Positions 8,637 through 17,325 of a stretch of DNA of 64,000 bases are shown piece by piece. A program made the translations under genes and the position numbers. The DNA lies in contig JAJVII010000015.1 in assembly GCA_022072085.1 (NCBI GenBank), forward strand, positions 230,442-294,441, in the 5' to 3' direction. How positions within the stretch are numbered: the first letter of the stretch is position 1; the number at the start of each line of letters is the position of its first letter. The notes beneath the pieces are model-generated. The model was not told where the DNA came from and did no database searches. It worked only from the letters and a program-made list of their open reading frames with translations. The stretch comes from Phycisphaerae bacterium (lineage in GTDB: Bacteria > Planctomycetota > Phycisphaerae > JAJVII01).

Positions 8637-9434
8637 ATGAATACGATTTCCACCACTGCGTCCGATCCTGCGTCCGCCGGAGCGTCCCCGCTGGACGATC
8701 CGCGGTCCTGGACGGGCGAGTTCGCCGAGCAGATTCTCCAGACTCAGAAGCTGGCCGCCATGGGCACGATGGCCGCCATGCTCGCCCACGAGTTCAACAA
8801 CATCCTCACGCGCGTCATCAACTACGCCGAGAATTCGCTGGGCAGCCCCGACGACCGCGAACTGGCCGACCGGAGCATGCAGCGGATCCTGGATAACGCG
8901 AACAAGGCCGCAGAAATCTGCCAGTCCATTTTCGACTTCTCAGGCCGCGGCGACGAACGCCGCCGCCCGGTCGTGATCGCCGACATCGTCCGCGAAGCCG
9001 TCAACTGCCTCGGCCGCGATCCCGCGAAGGACAACATCGCGGTGCGCAGCCGCGTCGCGCCGGACATCACGGTGATGGGCAACGCCACGCTGCTCCAGCA
9101 GGTGGTCTTCAACCTGCTGCTGAACGCCCGCCAGGCGATCCTCGCGACCAGCCGCCGCGGGGGGCAACTCACGCTCGCCGGCGAACGCACGCCGGACGGC
9201 GGCGTCGAGCTGCGCGTCAGCGACACCGGCTGCGGCATCGCCGCCGAGCACCTGGAGAAGATCTGGACGCCCTTCTTCTCCACCAAGAACAGCGAGGAGC
9301 GCACCGACCGCAAGGGCATCGGCCTGGGCCTGCCCATCTGCCGCTCCATCGTTCAGGACCACGGCGGCACGATCACCGTCGCCAGCGAACCCGGCGTCGG
9401 CACAACTTTCACCATCCGCCTGCCGGGCAACTGA
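8637..9434 (+). CDS. Soluble orphan sensor histidine kinase
   Basis: 265 aa. There is no membrane segment or sensor domain, only a short N-terminal region followed by the kinase core. The phosphoacceptor is His51 in MLAHEFNNIL. The ATP-binding domain has the N box NLLLNARQAI (159-168), the G1 box DTGCGI (196-201), an F box in TPFFSTKN and the G2 box GIGLGLPI (227-234), ending GTTFTIRLPG. This is the NtrB/AtoS-like HisKA plus HATPase_c layout. ATG at 8637 is preferred over an upstream in-frame TTG at 8625. No response regulator is encoded in the window, so its partner is elsewhere. Confidence 0.9.
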   Translation: MNTISTTASDPASAGASPLDDPRSWTGEFAEQILQTQKLAAMGTMAAMLAHEFNNILTRVINYAENSLGSPDDRELADRSMQRILDNANKAAEICQSIFDFSGRGDERRRPVVIADIVREAVNCLGRDPAKDNIAVRSRVAPDITVMGNATLLQQVVFNLLLNARQAILATSRRGGQLTLAGERTPDGGVELRVSDTGCGIAAEHLEKIWTPFFSTKNSEERTDRKGIGLGLPICRSIVQDHGGTITVASEPGVGTTFTIRLPGN

Positions 9435-9460
9435 ACTCTCCCGTCTTTCTCTTCTCTTCC

Positions 9461-9490
9461 GAGCCGCGAGCGGAAGCTCGCGGATGGTCG
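9461..9490. repeat. REP-like hairpin, left copy
   Basis: A perfect 7-bp stem CCGCGAG / CTCGCGG (9464-9470 and 9477-9483) encloses the 6-nt loop CGGAAG. The 30-bp unit recurs in inverted orientation at 10029-10058 with 29 of 30 identical bases. Confidence 0.85.
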
Positions 9491-9518
9491 GCTTCCTTCC
9501 CTCTCCGCCGGCAACCAT

Positions 9519-10010
9519 CTACTCTCTCATTCTCGGCGGCGGGAACTTCTGATTACGCACGTAATTCATCACTGCGTGCAGATGCCACCGGTCGCGGACA
9601 ACTTCGACCTTGCCTCCGTCGCTCCACCAGTGTCTGCGGACGCCGAACGCATTGTTCAACGCCGCGCTGCCCCGCGACTTCAGTTTCCGCCGCGCCTCCA
9701 CGCCGCGTGACTCGTCGGCGATGATGACGATGTGCACGTGGTCGGGCTGCACGTTCAGTTCGCAGCAGTCCCACTTGCGGAACCGGCACGCCTCTCGCAG
9801 CGCCTCGACGGCGACGATCCGCATCGGGTCGTCGAGCCAGACCGGCGGCTCGGTCATGCGGTTGGCGCTGGCGGCGCGGAATTGCGGATTGCCCGGGCTG
9901 TAGTTCGTGCCCGGCACATTGTGCTCATCGTCCACATACCCACGATCGTCGCCCTGGAGCCATTGCCCGTAGCAGGTCCAGATCAGGTGGTAGATCATGG
10001 GGTCAGTCAT
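9519..10010 (-). CDS. REP-associated tyrosine transposase (Y1/HUH, IS200-like)
   Basis: 163 aa. The HUH motif is in QPDHVHIVI (His91 and His93) and the presumed nucleophile is Tyr150 in MNYVRNQ, the Y1_Tnp layout. Such proteins nick and rejoin single-stranded DNA; the RAYT subgroup acts on flanking REP hairpins and is usually single-copy and domesticated. The N-terminus (MIYHLIWTCYGQWLQGDD) is typical of this clade. ATG at 10010 is chosen; ATGs at 10022 (after AAGGA) and 9998 are also possible. The inverted REP copies on both sides support the RAYT assignment over an ordinary IS200. Confidence 0.88.
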   Translation of the reverse strand: MTDPMIYHLIWTCYGQWLQGDDRGYVDDEHNVPGTNYSPGNPQFRAASANRMTEPPVWLDDPMRIVAVEALREACRFRKWDCCELNVQPDHVHIVIIADESRGVEARRKLKSRGSAALNNAFGVRRHWWSDGGKVEVVRDRWHLHAVMNYVRNQKFPPPRMRE

Positions 10011-10028
10011 TCCGCTTTCCATTCCTTG

Positions 10029-10058
10029 CGACCATCCGCGAACTTCCGCTCGCGGCTC
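10029..10058. repeat. REP-like hairpin, right copy (inverted)
   Basis: Reverse complement of the 9461-9490 copy with one substitution, which turns one stem pair into G-T. It sits just upstream of the transposase start and 22 bp past the end of the Wzy-like gene. Confidence 0.85.
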
Positions 10059-10080
10059 GTCGGAGAGCAGAACACCCGAT

Positions 10081-13000
10081 TCAAAAGCGCATGATGAGCG
10101 AGTCAGCCGGGTAGCGGTGCTCGGGCCAGAGGGGCTCGGGCTGGGTGGTCGGCGATTCGGGCTGGGTCGTCGGCGACGGGGGCGGCGCTGCCAGCCAGGC
10201 CCGCCAGTTGCGGGCGAGGAAGTCGTGGAACCTCGCCAGCGAGCCGGCCTGCCGATAACCCGACCGCTCGTACCACCCCATCGCGGCGTCGTCGCGGCCC
10301 TGCTCTGCCAGCAGGAACGTCGCCAGCACCGCCGCCGCACGCTCGGCGCCTGGGCGGTGCGAGCGATCGACCTCATCCAGGGCCTCCAACGCCCCGCGCA
10401 AGTGGCCCATCGCCTCGTCCGCAGGCCCGCCGGCCTGCTGCCAGGCGAGTTGGGCCAACTCCAGGTGCAGGATCACGCGTTGCAGCGCGAACCGCCGCCC
10501 GTCCCGATCGTACATCGCCACCGCCCGCGCCAGCCAGCCGCGTGCCTCGGCCAGGTAGTCCGTCTGGCCAGGCAGCCCCACCAGGCCCTGCCGGCCGAGC
10601 ACGAGGTGTGCCAGCAGCGCCCGCTCCGCGAGCAGCCGGAACATCTGCGGCGCCCGCCGCGCCTGCGGGTCTTCGACCAGCAGGTCGGCGGACCCGGCCG
10701 CCAGCCGGGCCTCGGCCTGTATCGCCCGATCGGCCACCTGCCGCCAGTCCTGCGACGACATCTCGTGCTCCAGCCGCGCCAGCGCGTCGTAGAACTGCGC
10801 CGGCATCATCAGCGCCGGCAGCGATCCGGCCGAGCGGCCCTGCGAACGCCCGGCGTCGGACAGCCGGGTCCACTCCAGCCCCGCGTCGCGGATGCCGTCA
10901 GCCAGCAGAACCAGACGCTGCGGCGTGGGAATCGCAACACCGGCGTAACGCACGAAGCGCGTCGCATCGAACACCTGTCCGACATCGCCCAGATACTTTA
11001 CAGCGAGTTCCATCGGATCGCCGATAGCGCAGCGCATCAGCACCCCTTCCAGATCGTTCGGCCGATCGGCCAGGTGCTCGTCCAGCAGGGCGGCTGCGCT
11101 CTTGAGCGATTCCCGCATCTCGCTGGCGATCACCTGGGCGTGCCACCCCGTCAGCGCCCGGCCTTGGAACGCCATCAGCCGCAGCCGGGCCATCGCGACC
11201 GCGGCGTCGTCGGGCGCCTGCGGATGCACGCGGCGGATCGTGGCATGCAGGACGCGGGCTTTCTCGATCTCGTCGACCCACAGCCCGCTCGTGTGCACGT
11301 CCACGGCGCCCGCGCGCCCGCCGTTGAGGCGTATCGCCCACTGCTGCCGCGCCGCCCGCTCGATGCTCCAACTCACCGGATCGACGATGGCCGCCGCCTG
11401 CAATCGCAGCGCCGCAAGGCGCAGCGGCGTAGACATCGTCCACCGCGCAGCCATCGCGGCCCGCTCCTGCCGCCGCACGATCGCATCCTGGAACCGACGG
11501 GCCAGCGGCTCGGCCTGCTCGCGGAGATCGGCCCGGTCATCTTGCTGCGACGTCGGCGAAGGGCGGGGGGCCAGTTCCTGCAACTCCCCTGCCAGCGCGC
11601 TGATCTCCGTCGGATCGTCAACCGTCGCCCGGTAGTAGTTCCGCGCCGCCCGCCAGTCCTGCGCCACGATCGTTCCCACAGCCACGAGCACCATGAGCGC
11701 CCCAGCCAGGAAGCTCAGCCCGCCGTGGTAGAAGCCCCAGCGGTATTCGTCGTCGCCGCGGCCGCGCTCCTCGCGCCCCGACCACCGCACCGCCGCCACG
11801 ACCAGTCCCGCCCAGCCGGCCGCCACCGCCGGGAACACCCATTGCGCCATCGACGACGCGAAGAATTCCTGCACGCCCATCGCCGCCAGTCCGCCGGCCA
11901 GCCCGGCCAGCAGCCAGCGGTGCTCACCTCGCCGGCACGCAACGGCCGCCCGCGTCAGGGCCGACCACAGCAGCGCCGCGACGACGGCCAGCAGCGCAAT
12001 CCCCACAGCCCCGAAGTCGGTCAACTGCTCCAGCCACAGGCTGCCCGCGTCGGCCACCGGCCGATCCGCCCAACGCGGGTCCGACTCGGCCCGCTCAGCC
12101 GCCACGCCGTCGGCCAGCAGCCGGAACCCCTCGCCGCCGTGACCGACGACCGCCCTGGCGGCGAACAGCCGGGCCGCCATCTCCCACTGTGCCGACTCCA
12201 CCAGCGGCTCGTCCGGCTGGTAGTGCCGTGCCGTCAGGCGGCCGTCGGTCGCCGGCGAGGGCGTCACGCGCGTCCGCCCGTCGCCGATCGCCAGCAGCAG
12301 GCCCACGCTGACCGCCGCGCCGGCCGCGAGCATCGCCCATCGCTTCTTCCCGTCGACCAGCAACGCCGCAAACACGCCCAGCCCGACCGGCAGGGCGATC
12401 GCCGTCGCCAGCATCGCCCCGGTCGAGCAGAGCCTCACCGTCCCGCCCATCAGCCCGCCCAACGCCAGCAGCAATGCCAGCCCCGCCGCCGTCCGCGCTG
12501 ACCGGTCGTCTTCGCACCGGGGCAGGATCAGACGGTCGATCCGCCGCACGACGCCGCCCAGCGCGATCACCAGCGCCGGAAGCAGCACGCCGGCCAGTTC
12601 CTTTGAGTCGCCCATGAAAAGCTGGAGCGGCCGCCACGGCCCCCGCTCGTGCCGATACCAGAGTTCCAGCACGCAGCAGACCGACGCCAGCGCCACCCAC
12701 CCGCCGGCCGCCACGCGCGTCAGCGTCCGGTTCAGCGACAGGCCGACCGCGGTGGCCAGCGCCGCAAGGAACCCCGCCCGGGCCACCCACACGACCGACT
12801 CCCGCGGCGCGTGCGACCAGAACGCGGCCAGCCCCGTCCAGGCGAAGTAACCCGCCAGCGCGATCAGCACCCAGGCCGACGGCGTCGGATGTCGCCAGGG
12901 GATCGCATGGCCGACCGCCCCGGCATCGGCGGGCGGCTCGGCGTCAGCGGCGCGGAGCAGTTCGTCGCGCTCGGCGAACGAGACGCCGGGCGATCGGCCG

Positions 13001-13335
13001 ACGCGGCCGTTGGCGCCGCCCGCGTCGTCGCCGACATCGCGCCCCCGCGCGGGCCGGCGGCGCAGGCTGAGCCCCCAGGCCACCAGCGCGAACACCGCGA
13101 TCATCGTCGCGCCGCCGCGGAAGATGAGCCCCTTGACGTCGTTGCCGCCGAAGGTGGGCCAGGCGTAGTCGAGATTGAGCGTCTTGAGCAGCGAGTTGAG
13201 GACCGAGCCGTCGGCCCAGGCGATGCGGTCGGGGTGGTCAGACTTGCCCGGGGCCGGCGAGTTGCCGACCAGCAGCGCCCCCGCCCACAGCAGCAGCAAC
13301 AGGACCAGGATGACCTTGCGTGCGCTGTGAACCAT
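10081..13335 (-). CDS. O-antigen ligase/polymerase (Wzy_C)-like membrane protein with large C-terminal domain
   Basis: 1084 aa. The first 510 residues hold about ten to twelve membrane helices, including an N-terminal one (VILVLLLLLWAGALLVG), and one large periplasmic loop (LTARHYQPDEPLVESAQWEMA...VVGHGGEGFRLL) of the kind found in O-antigen ligase/Wzy_C proteins. After a last membrane helix near residue 540 comes a roughly 520-residue soluble Ala/Arg-rich helical region, probably TPR-like, ending in a repeated PTTQPESPTTQPEP linker. The family links or polymerises polysaccharide repeat units at the membrane; here the substrate is unknown. It could cooperate with the exopolysaccharide block at 37-49 kb. 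Start ATG 13335. Confidence 0.72.
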   Translation of the reverse strand: MVHSARKVILVLLLLLWAGALLVGNSPAPGKSDHPDRIAWADGSVLNSLLKTLNLDYAWPTFGGNDVKGLIFRGGATMIAVFALVAWGLSLRRRPARGRDVGDDAGGANGRVGRSPGVSFAERDELLRAADAEPPADAGAVGHAIPWRHPTPSAWVLIALAGYFAWTGLAAFWSHAPRESVVWVARAGFLAALATAVGLSLNRTLTRVAAGGWVALASVCCVLELWYRHERGPWRPLQLFMGDSKELAGVLLPALVIALGGVVRRIDRLILPRCEDDRSARTAAGLALLLALGGLMGGTVRLCSTGAMLATAIALPVGLGVFAALLVDGKKRWAMLAAGAAVSVGLLLAIGDGRTRVTPSPATDGRLTARHYQPDEPLVESAQWEMAARLFAARAVVGHGGEGFRLLADGVAAERAESDPRWADRPVADAGSLWLEQLTDFGAVGIALLAVVAALLWSALTRAAVACRRGEHRWLLAGLAGGLAAMGVQEFFASSMAQWVFPAVAAGWAGLVVAAVRWSGREERGRGDDEYRWGFYHGGLSFLAGALMVLVAVGTIVAQDWRAARNYYRATVDDPTEISALAGELQELAPRPSPTSQQDDRADLREQAEPLARRFQDAIVRRQERAAMAARWTMSTPLRLAALRLQAAAIVDPVSWSIERAARQQWAIRLNGGRAGAVDVHTSGLWVDEIEKARVLHATIRRVHPQAPDDAAVAMARLRLMAFQGRALTGWHAQVIASEMRESLKSAAALLDEHLADRPNDLEGVLMRCAIGDPMELAVKYLGDVGQVFDATRFVRYAGVAIPTPQRLVLLADGIRDAGLEWTRLSDAGRSQGRSAGSLPALMMPAQFYDALARLEHEMSSQDWRQVADRAIQAEARLAAGSADLLVEDPQARRAPQMFRLLAERALLAHLVLGRQGLVGLPGQTDYLAEARGWLARAVAMYDRDGRRFALQRVILHLELAQLAWQQAGGPADEAMGHLRGALEALDEVDRSHRPGAERAAAVLATFLLAEQGRDDAAMGWYERSGYRQAGSLARFHDFLARNWRAWLAAPPPSPTTQPESPTTQPEPLWPEHRYPADSLIMRF

Positions 13336-13391
13336 GCCGCCGTTTTACCCCCCTGTCCGGCCACCGTCCACGGGAAACAGAGGCCGGGGGA

Positions 13392-13426
13392 AATGTCGAA
13401 TGTCGAGTGCCCAATGGCGAATGAAA
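13392..13426. repeat. Period-7 repeat array (AATGTCG heptads)
   Basis: Five consecutive heptads: AATGTCG, AATGTCG, AGTGCCC, AATGGCG, AATGAAA. It lies in the 180-bp gap between the regulator gene (13516-14619) and the Wzy-like gene. The rest of that gap shows no gene. Confidence 0.65.
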
Positions 13427-13515
13427 GAACGGAACCGCTGGAACGATCCGGGGGATTGGGCCGGTCTTCGGCGTCACCTTCGCGACGGGCGCGGACACGG
13501 CCATGCCGCCGCCGG

Positions 13516-14619
13516 TCAGCCCTCAGCGGGGGCGTGGGTGAGGGATCGGCCGGCCCGCAGGAACGGAATCACTCGGACGTGCACCACCGCCGATCGGTCG
13601 GCATAAGCGAGCAGCGTGTCCACGGCCATTCGGCCCATCGCCTTGCCGTCGCCGCTGAGCCGGGCAACCGACGGCGGGGCCGAGGAGTAGCTGGCCCCGC
13701 CGATCATCACCACGCTCAACCGGCTGGGGATGCGCAGCCCGACCATCCGAGCGCCCCGCCGGATGGCATCGTACGACGCCATCTTGCTCACCAGCGCCGT
13801 CGGCGGCGGATTGACGTCCAACAGGTCGGCCACCTGCTCGGCCGTCAGCAGGTGGCTCTCGTCAGTGAGAGTCTGCGGGCATCGCTCCAGGGCGATGTCC
13901 AGTTGCTCAAGTCCCAGCCGCACGCCCTCCAGGCTCTGCGAGTTGACGTTGTCGCCCGAGCCGGCAGCCGCAAGCACCAGCCCGATCCGCCGATGGCCCA
14001 GCCGCCCCAGACGCTGCATCAGTTCGATCATCCCGCTGCGCCAGTCGAACGTGATCGTGTGGTGCAGGCCGTTGGCCGACAGGTCGTCGGCGAAGACCGC
14101 GTGGATGTCGCGGCGGCGCAGCGCCCGCAAACCGGCCGCATCGACCGTCGAACCCAGGAAGACGGCCCACGTGCCCGGCGGCATCGACTCGATAACGCGG
14201 CGGGTGAATCGCGGGTGCGGCGGCACGCCCAGCGGCGTCTCGCTGCCGCGGATGTCCGCCGGCACATGATGGCGGCGGCAGGCCTGCCGCACGCCGGAGA
14301 TGAACTGCGTCTGGAACGGGCTGTCCGGCCGATTACGCGACTGGTAGCTGTTGATCAGCGTAATGGATGTCGGCCGTCGGCCTGGCCCTGCCGACGTGGC
14401 GGCCGATGATTGCGAGACGTAGGTCCGCCGCGGGTTGGGGCGATAGAGCACGCCTTCGCCGACCAGCAGGTCCATCGCCCGCCAGGCGGTCTTGGGATCG
14501 ACGCCGAGTTCCTTAGCCAGCCGCTGCACGCCGGGCATCGCGCCGGTGTATCGCCCGCCGCTGATGCGGCGTTGTAGTTCCTTGGCCAACTCGATGTATT
14601 TGACGGGCCGACCGGGCAT
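13516..14619 (-). CDS. GntR-type transcriptional regulator with LacI-like sensor (AraR-like)
   Basis: 367 aa. Residues 1-70 are a GntR winged helix-turn-helix (KYIELAKELQRRISGGRYT, AKELGVDPKTAWRAMDLLVGEGVLYRP). Residues about 83-350 are a periplasmic-binding/LacI-type sensor (GLHHTITFDWRSGMIELMQRLGRLGHRRIGLVL and PSRLSVVMIGG). This combination is that of AraR-type sugar repressors. It probably binds a sugar and controls a carbohydrate locus; the divergent PEP-CTERM genes and the propeller-lyase operon at 17-35 kb are the obvious candidates. A near-palindromic operator-like site lies upstream at 14697-14713. Confidence 0.88.
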   Translation of the reverse strand: MPGRPVKYIELAKELQRRISGGRYTGAMPGVQRLAKELGVDPKTAWRAMDLLVGEGVLYRPNPRRTYVSQSSAATSAGPGRRPTSITLINSYQSRNRPDSPFQTQFISGVRQACRRHHVPADIRGSETPLGVPPHPRFTRRVIESMPPGTWAVFLGSTVDAAGLRALRRRDIHAVFADDLSANGLHHTITFDWRSGMIELMQRLGRLGHRRIGLVLAAAGSGDNVNSQSLEGVRLGLEQLDIALERCPQTLTDESHLLTAEQVADLLDVNPPPTALVSKMASYDAIRRGARMVGLRIPSRLSVVMIGGASYSSAPPSVARLSGDGKAMGRMAVDTLLAYADRSAVVHVRVIPFLRAGRSLTHAPAEG

Positions 14620-14696
14620 GGGGCGGGCTCCAATGGGCGATCGGACTTCGTGGCCGGGCGGTCCGGCGCGGCGGGAAGTCCTGCAATCCGACTTTC

Positions 14697-14713
14697 ATTT
14701 ATACCATACAAAC
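14697..14713. promoter_or_regulatory. Operator-like near-palindrome upstream of the AraR-like regulator
   Basis: ATTTATACCATACAAAC reads as two half-sites of the form RTTTRTAY. It resembles the B. subtilis AraR operator ATTTGTACGTACAAAT. It is 78 bp upstream of the regulator start and stands out as an AT-rich island. Autoregulation is inferred. Confidence 0.4.
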
Positions 14714-14891
14714 AGGCCCCATGTGTTGCTTTCCGTCAACATGAATGGGGGGCGTGTTGAGGTTCCGCAACAAGCCGGTCGGCAAGCGACGGAAATCACC
14801 GTCGGACCGACTCCCGGTAACGCTATGTAAGTGTAGTATCTATAATGCTTTGAAGTACATAATCACATCGGTTCCATTTTTTTGCCTGAGC

Positions 14892-14907
14892 TGGCACGCG
14901 GTTTGCA
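14892..14907 (+). promoter_or_regulatory. Sigma-54 promoter (perfect -24/-12)
   Basis: TGGCACGCGGTTTGCA matches the RpoN consensus TGGCACG-N4-TTGCW at every defined position. The GG at 14893-14894 and GC at 14905-14906 have the required 10-bp spacing. It lies 109 bp upstream of the first PEP-CTERM gene, in the correct orientation. Confidence 0.85.
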
Positions 14908-15015
14908 CTGGAGTTGTGTGCGCACGGGGCCTTGCCAGAGGACCCGCATGGGATGAGTGACAGAACGCTTCCCGAAGAGAGCTCCGGCGGAGGAGCGACC
15001 GAAAGGAGAACAGAC

Positions 15016-16230
15016 ATGAGGAAAACAGACACGAGGCTAGCCGCCAAGATCGTCCTGAGCACGCTGCTGCTGTCGGTTTCGCAGGCGACGGCGGCGCTGG
15101 ACTACTTCGTCGTCTCCTCCCAGACCAATGACAAGGCCCACGTGTTCACCTACGACACGGTGACCAAGAGCCTGAGCTACGTGGCGGGCACGTCGCTGTT
15201 CGGGACGGCCAACACACCCACGCACGTCAGTTCGCTGCCGGGGTACGGGTTCATGGTCAGCCAGTCCGGGTCGGGTCAGCCGTGGGAGGGCATCGAGCGG
15301 TTTACCACTTCCGACCAGTCGACCTGGACCAGCGACATGAAACTGGGGCTCTTCGGCGAGACCGGCGCGGGCGAATTCTTCGACACCACCCAGCGCACCG
15401 GCACGGCCACGACCGACCCGGGCAGCCCCAGCGCCGCGGCCCTGCTCAATGGGGTCACCCTGGTGGCCGACGCCCGCGCGCAGAACTCCAACGCCCGCTA
15501 CTTCGGCCTGCTGGACACCTCGTCGCTCTCGGGCGCGGTGACTGGTCCGTTCCTGGTCGAGGGCAACCTGTCCGACAGCGGCGGCGATGCCGGGAACAAG
15601 TTCGACGTGGTCGGCACGCAACTGGGCGCGACCAACCGGTTCATCATCACCTCCAGCAAGACCAACGATGACGTCATGGTCTACAACCAGGACGGCACGC
15701 TCAAGGGAACGCTGACGCCGCCGGCCACCGACGCCAGGCGCGGCGTGGGCAACTTCAAGCAATCGGCCCGCGGCGACCAGGTCCTCATGGTCGAGGGCAA
15801 CCAGGCGCAGTATTCGACGCTCAAGATCTCCGCCCGCTCGGTCGCTGACGGCGACTTCAACAGCCTGATGTTCGGTTTCAACTACTCCCCGAGCGGCAGT
15901 GCGCAGCAGTTCATCAGCACGATTCCCAACGACATCGACGGCACCGAGAGCGGGCTAATCATGGTCATGGGCATGACCCGCGGCGCCGCCGGCGACAGGG
16001 TGGGCGTCCTGTTCTTCCAGACCACCGACGGCGGGACGACCTGGACCCCGACGACCAGCGGCCCGATGCTTCTCCAGAACGCCGCCGGCGCCCCGTCGGG
16101 CGTCACCGGCGACTCCATGGCGGCCCTGTTCGCCGCCCCCGTCACGGTCCCCGAACCGGCGACGATGAGCCTGCTGGCGCTGGGCGGACTGGGGCTGATC
16201 GGGGCGGGACTGCGGCGGCGCAGCAGGTAA
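15016..16230 (+). CDS. PEP-CTERM surface/extracellular protein, beta-rich
   Basis: 404 aa from the ATG at 15016, which follows AAAGGAG; in-frame codons upstream lie in the leader. A signal peptide (about residues 1-30, ending SQATAA) and a C-terminal sorting signal (VPEPATMSLLALGGLGLIGAG then RRRSR) are both clear. The central part is beta-rich and resembles a propeller (DYFVVSSQTNDKAHVFTYD). PEP-CTERM proteins are processed by an exosortase and are usually tied to exopolysaccharide. No exosortase is encoded in this window. Transcription is probably sigma-54 dependent. Confidence 0.88.
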   Translation: MRKTDTRLAAKIVLSTLLLSVSQATAALDYFVVSSQTNDKAHVFTYDTVTKSLSYVAGTSLFGTANTPTHVSSLPGYGFMVSQSGSGQPWEGIERFTTSDQSTWTSDMKLGLFGETGAGEFFDTTQRTGTATTDPGSPSAAALLNGVTLVADARAQNSNARYFGLLDTSSLSGAVTGPFLVEGNLSDSGGDAGNKFDVVGTQLGATNRFIITSSKTNDDVMVYNQDGTLKGTLTPPATDARRGVGNFKQSARGDQVLMVEGNQAQYSTLKISARSVADGDFNSLMFGFNYSPSGSAQQFISTIPNDIDGTESGLIMVMGMTRGAAGDRVGVLFFQTTDGGTTWTPTTSGPMLLQNAAGAPSGVTGDSMAALFAAPVTVPEPATMSLLALGGLGLIGAGLRRRSR

Positions 16231-16339
16231 GACGGCAACCCGGCACGACAGACCGTCGATGCCGGCATAGTGGCAGGTAATGGAGAGAGAAGACGCGTCC
16301 GGCCCTGGCCGGATCGACGAACAACGGAAAGGAAAGGCC

Positions 16340-17251
16340 ATGCGTATCGCCGCGTCGCTCAGCATTGTGCTCCTGACGCTCCTCAGCGGAACCGTCAGGG
16401 CGGCTCTGGTTCCCACGGCCCTGACCGGGAGCGAACCGGAGACCGTCGCCCTCTACAACTTCAACGAATTCTCCGGTAACGACGTTGTCATCAGTGCTGG
16501 CGCCCTCCAGGATGCCTCAGCCAATAACCTCGACGGCACGCACGCCACGACCCGCGTTTACACCAACTCGCTGAGCGGCTTCGGTGAGGAGATGCGGATC
16601 AGCACGAGCGACATCCGACTGCCAGGCGGCAGTCTGACTTCCTCCTTCTTCCAGGGTGACTTCACGATCGAGGCCTGGATCAAGGTCGACGGCCTGACCA
16701 AGACGACCGGAAACGTCGGCCAGGTGATCACGACGACCCAGCGGTTCTTCAACAGCCGCTCCAGCAGCATCGGCTGGATCTTCCAACTGGCCACGGACGG
16801 GACCGCCAACAAGCTCCAGGTCCACAACGGCTCGGCGTTCTCCGACGCGATCACCGGCTTTACGCTGCCGACCAGCGGCTGGACGCACTGGGCGATGGTG
16901 TTCACCAACACCAACCCCGGCAGCACCGACTCGGCCTACTCTGTCCAGTTCTACGTGACCGACCCGAGCGTGGACACCGAACCCAACCTCATCGGCACGT
17001 TCAATCTCAACCCGACAGCCAGCACGACCTCGCTGGCCGCCATCGCCCTGGCCTTCACCGGCGACGCCACCTTCTCTTTCGCCCCGAACATCGACTCGGT
17101 GCGGATTGACGACGTGCGCGTCAGCAACGTCGCCCTGACGACCTTCGCCGCCCTCGGACAGACCACTTCCATCCCCGAGCCTGCGACACTGGGCCTGCTG
17201 GCCCTGGGCGGCCTGGGACTGGCCGGGGCGGCCCGGCGGCGGCGTCACTGA
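16340..17251 (+). CDS. PEP-CTERM protein with LamG-like (concanavalin-type) domain
   Basis: 303 aa from the ATG at 16340 behind AAAGGAAAG. The signal peptide (MRIAASLSIVLLTLLSGTVRA) is followed by a LamG/concanavalin-like lectin domain over about residues 40-260 (FTIEAWIKVDG, GWTHWAMVFTNTNPGS, NIDSVRIDDVRVSNVAL). The C-terminal signal is IPEPATLGLLALGGLGLAGAA plus a basic tail. It follows the first PEP-CTERM gene by 109 bp and has no sigma-54 site of its own, so it is probably cotranscribed. A carbohydrate-binding surface role is likely but not shown. Confidence 0.88.
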   Translation: MRIAASLSIVLLTLLSGTVRAALVPTALTGSEPETVALYNFNEFSGNDVVISAGALQDASANNLDGTHATTRVYTNSLSGFGEEMRISTSDIRLPGGSLTSSFFQGDFTIEAWIKVDGLTKTTGNVGQVITTTQRFFNSRSSSIGWIFQLATDGTANKLQVHNGSAFSDAITGFTLPTSGWTHWAMVFTNTNPGSTDSAYSVQFYVTDPSVDTEPNLIGTFNLNPTASTTSLAAIALAFTGDATFSFAPNIDSVRIDDVRVSNVALTTFAALGQTTSIPEPATLGLLALGGLGLAGAARRRRH

Positions 17252-17296
17252 ACTGCCGAATTGCAGGATCACCTCCTCCGATCCGGCGGAAGCAAG

Positions 17297-17325
17297 AGGC
17301 CCGGCTCCCAAGGCCCGGGCCTTTT
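17297..17325 (+). terminator. Rho-independent terminator after the PEP-CTERM pair
   Basis: AGGCCCGG (17297-17304) pairs with CCGGGCCT (17315-17322) around a 10-nt loop and is followed by TTTT. It closes the PEP-CTERM unit 46 bp after its last stop codon and separates it from the propeller operon. Confidence 0.7.

Larger units (their letters stand above)
9461..10058. mobile_element. RAYT unit: IS200-like transposase gene bracketed by inverted REP sequences
   Basis: This unit occupies nearly the whole interval between the histidine kinase and the Wzy-like gene. Two 30-bp copies in opposite orientation, at 9461-9490 and 10029-10058, differ at one base and bracket the Y1 transposase gene. This is the arrangement known for REP-associated tyrosine transposases (REPtrons). 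Exact ends of the mobile unit are not defined. Confidence 0.8.
14620..15015. other. Divergent regulatory region between regulator and PEP-CTERM gene
   Basis: 396 bp without a gene. It holds the operator-like site at 14697-14713, an AT-rich stretch at about 14821-14885 that could bind a sigma-54 activator, and the sigma-54 promoter at 14892-14907. The remaining 100 bp would be the 5-prime leader of the PEP-CTERM mRNA; I see no convincing riboswitch fold in it. Confidence 0.6.

Noticed and set aside
9997..12501. Open frame of over 800 codons on the plus strand opposite the Wzy-like gene
   Set aside because: Composition is Arg/Pro/Gln/His-rich noise, whereas the minus strand shows membrane helices and a signal-type start.
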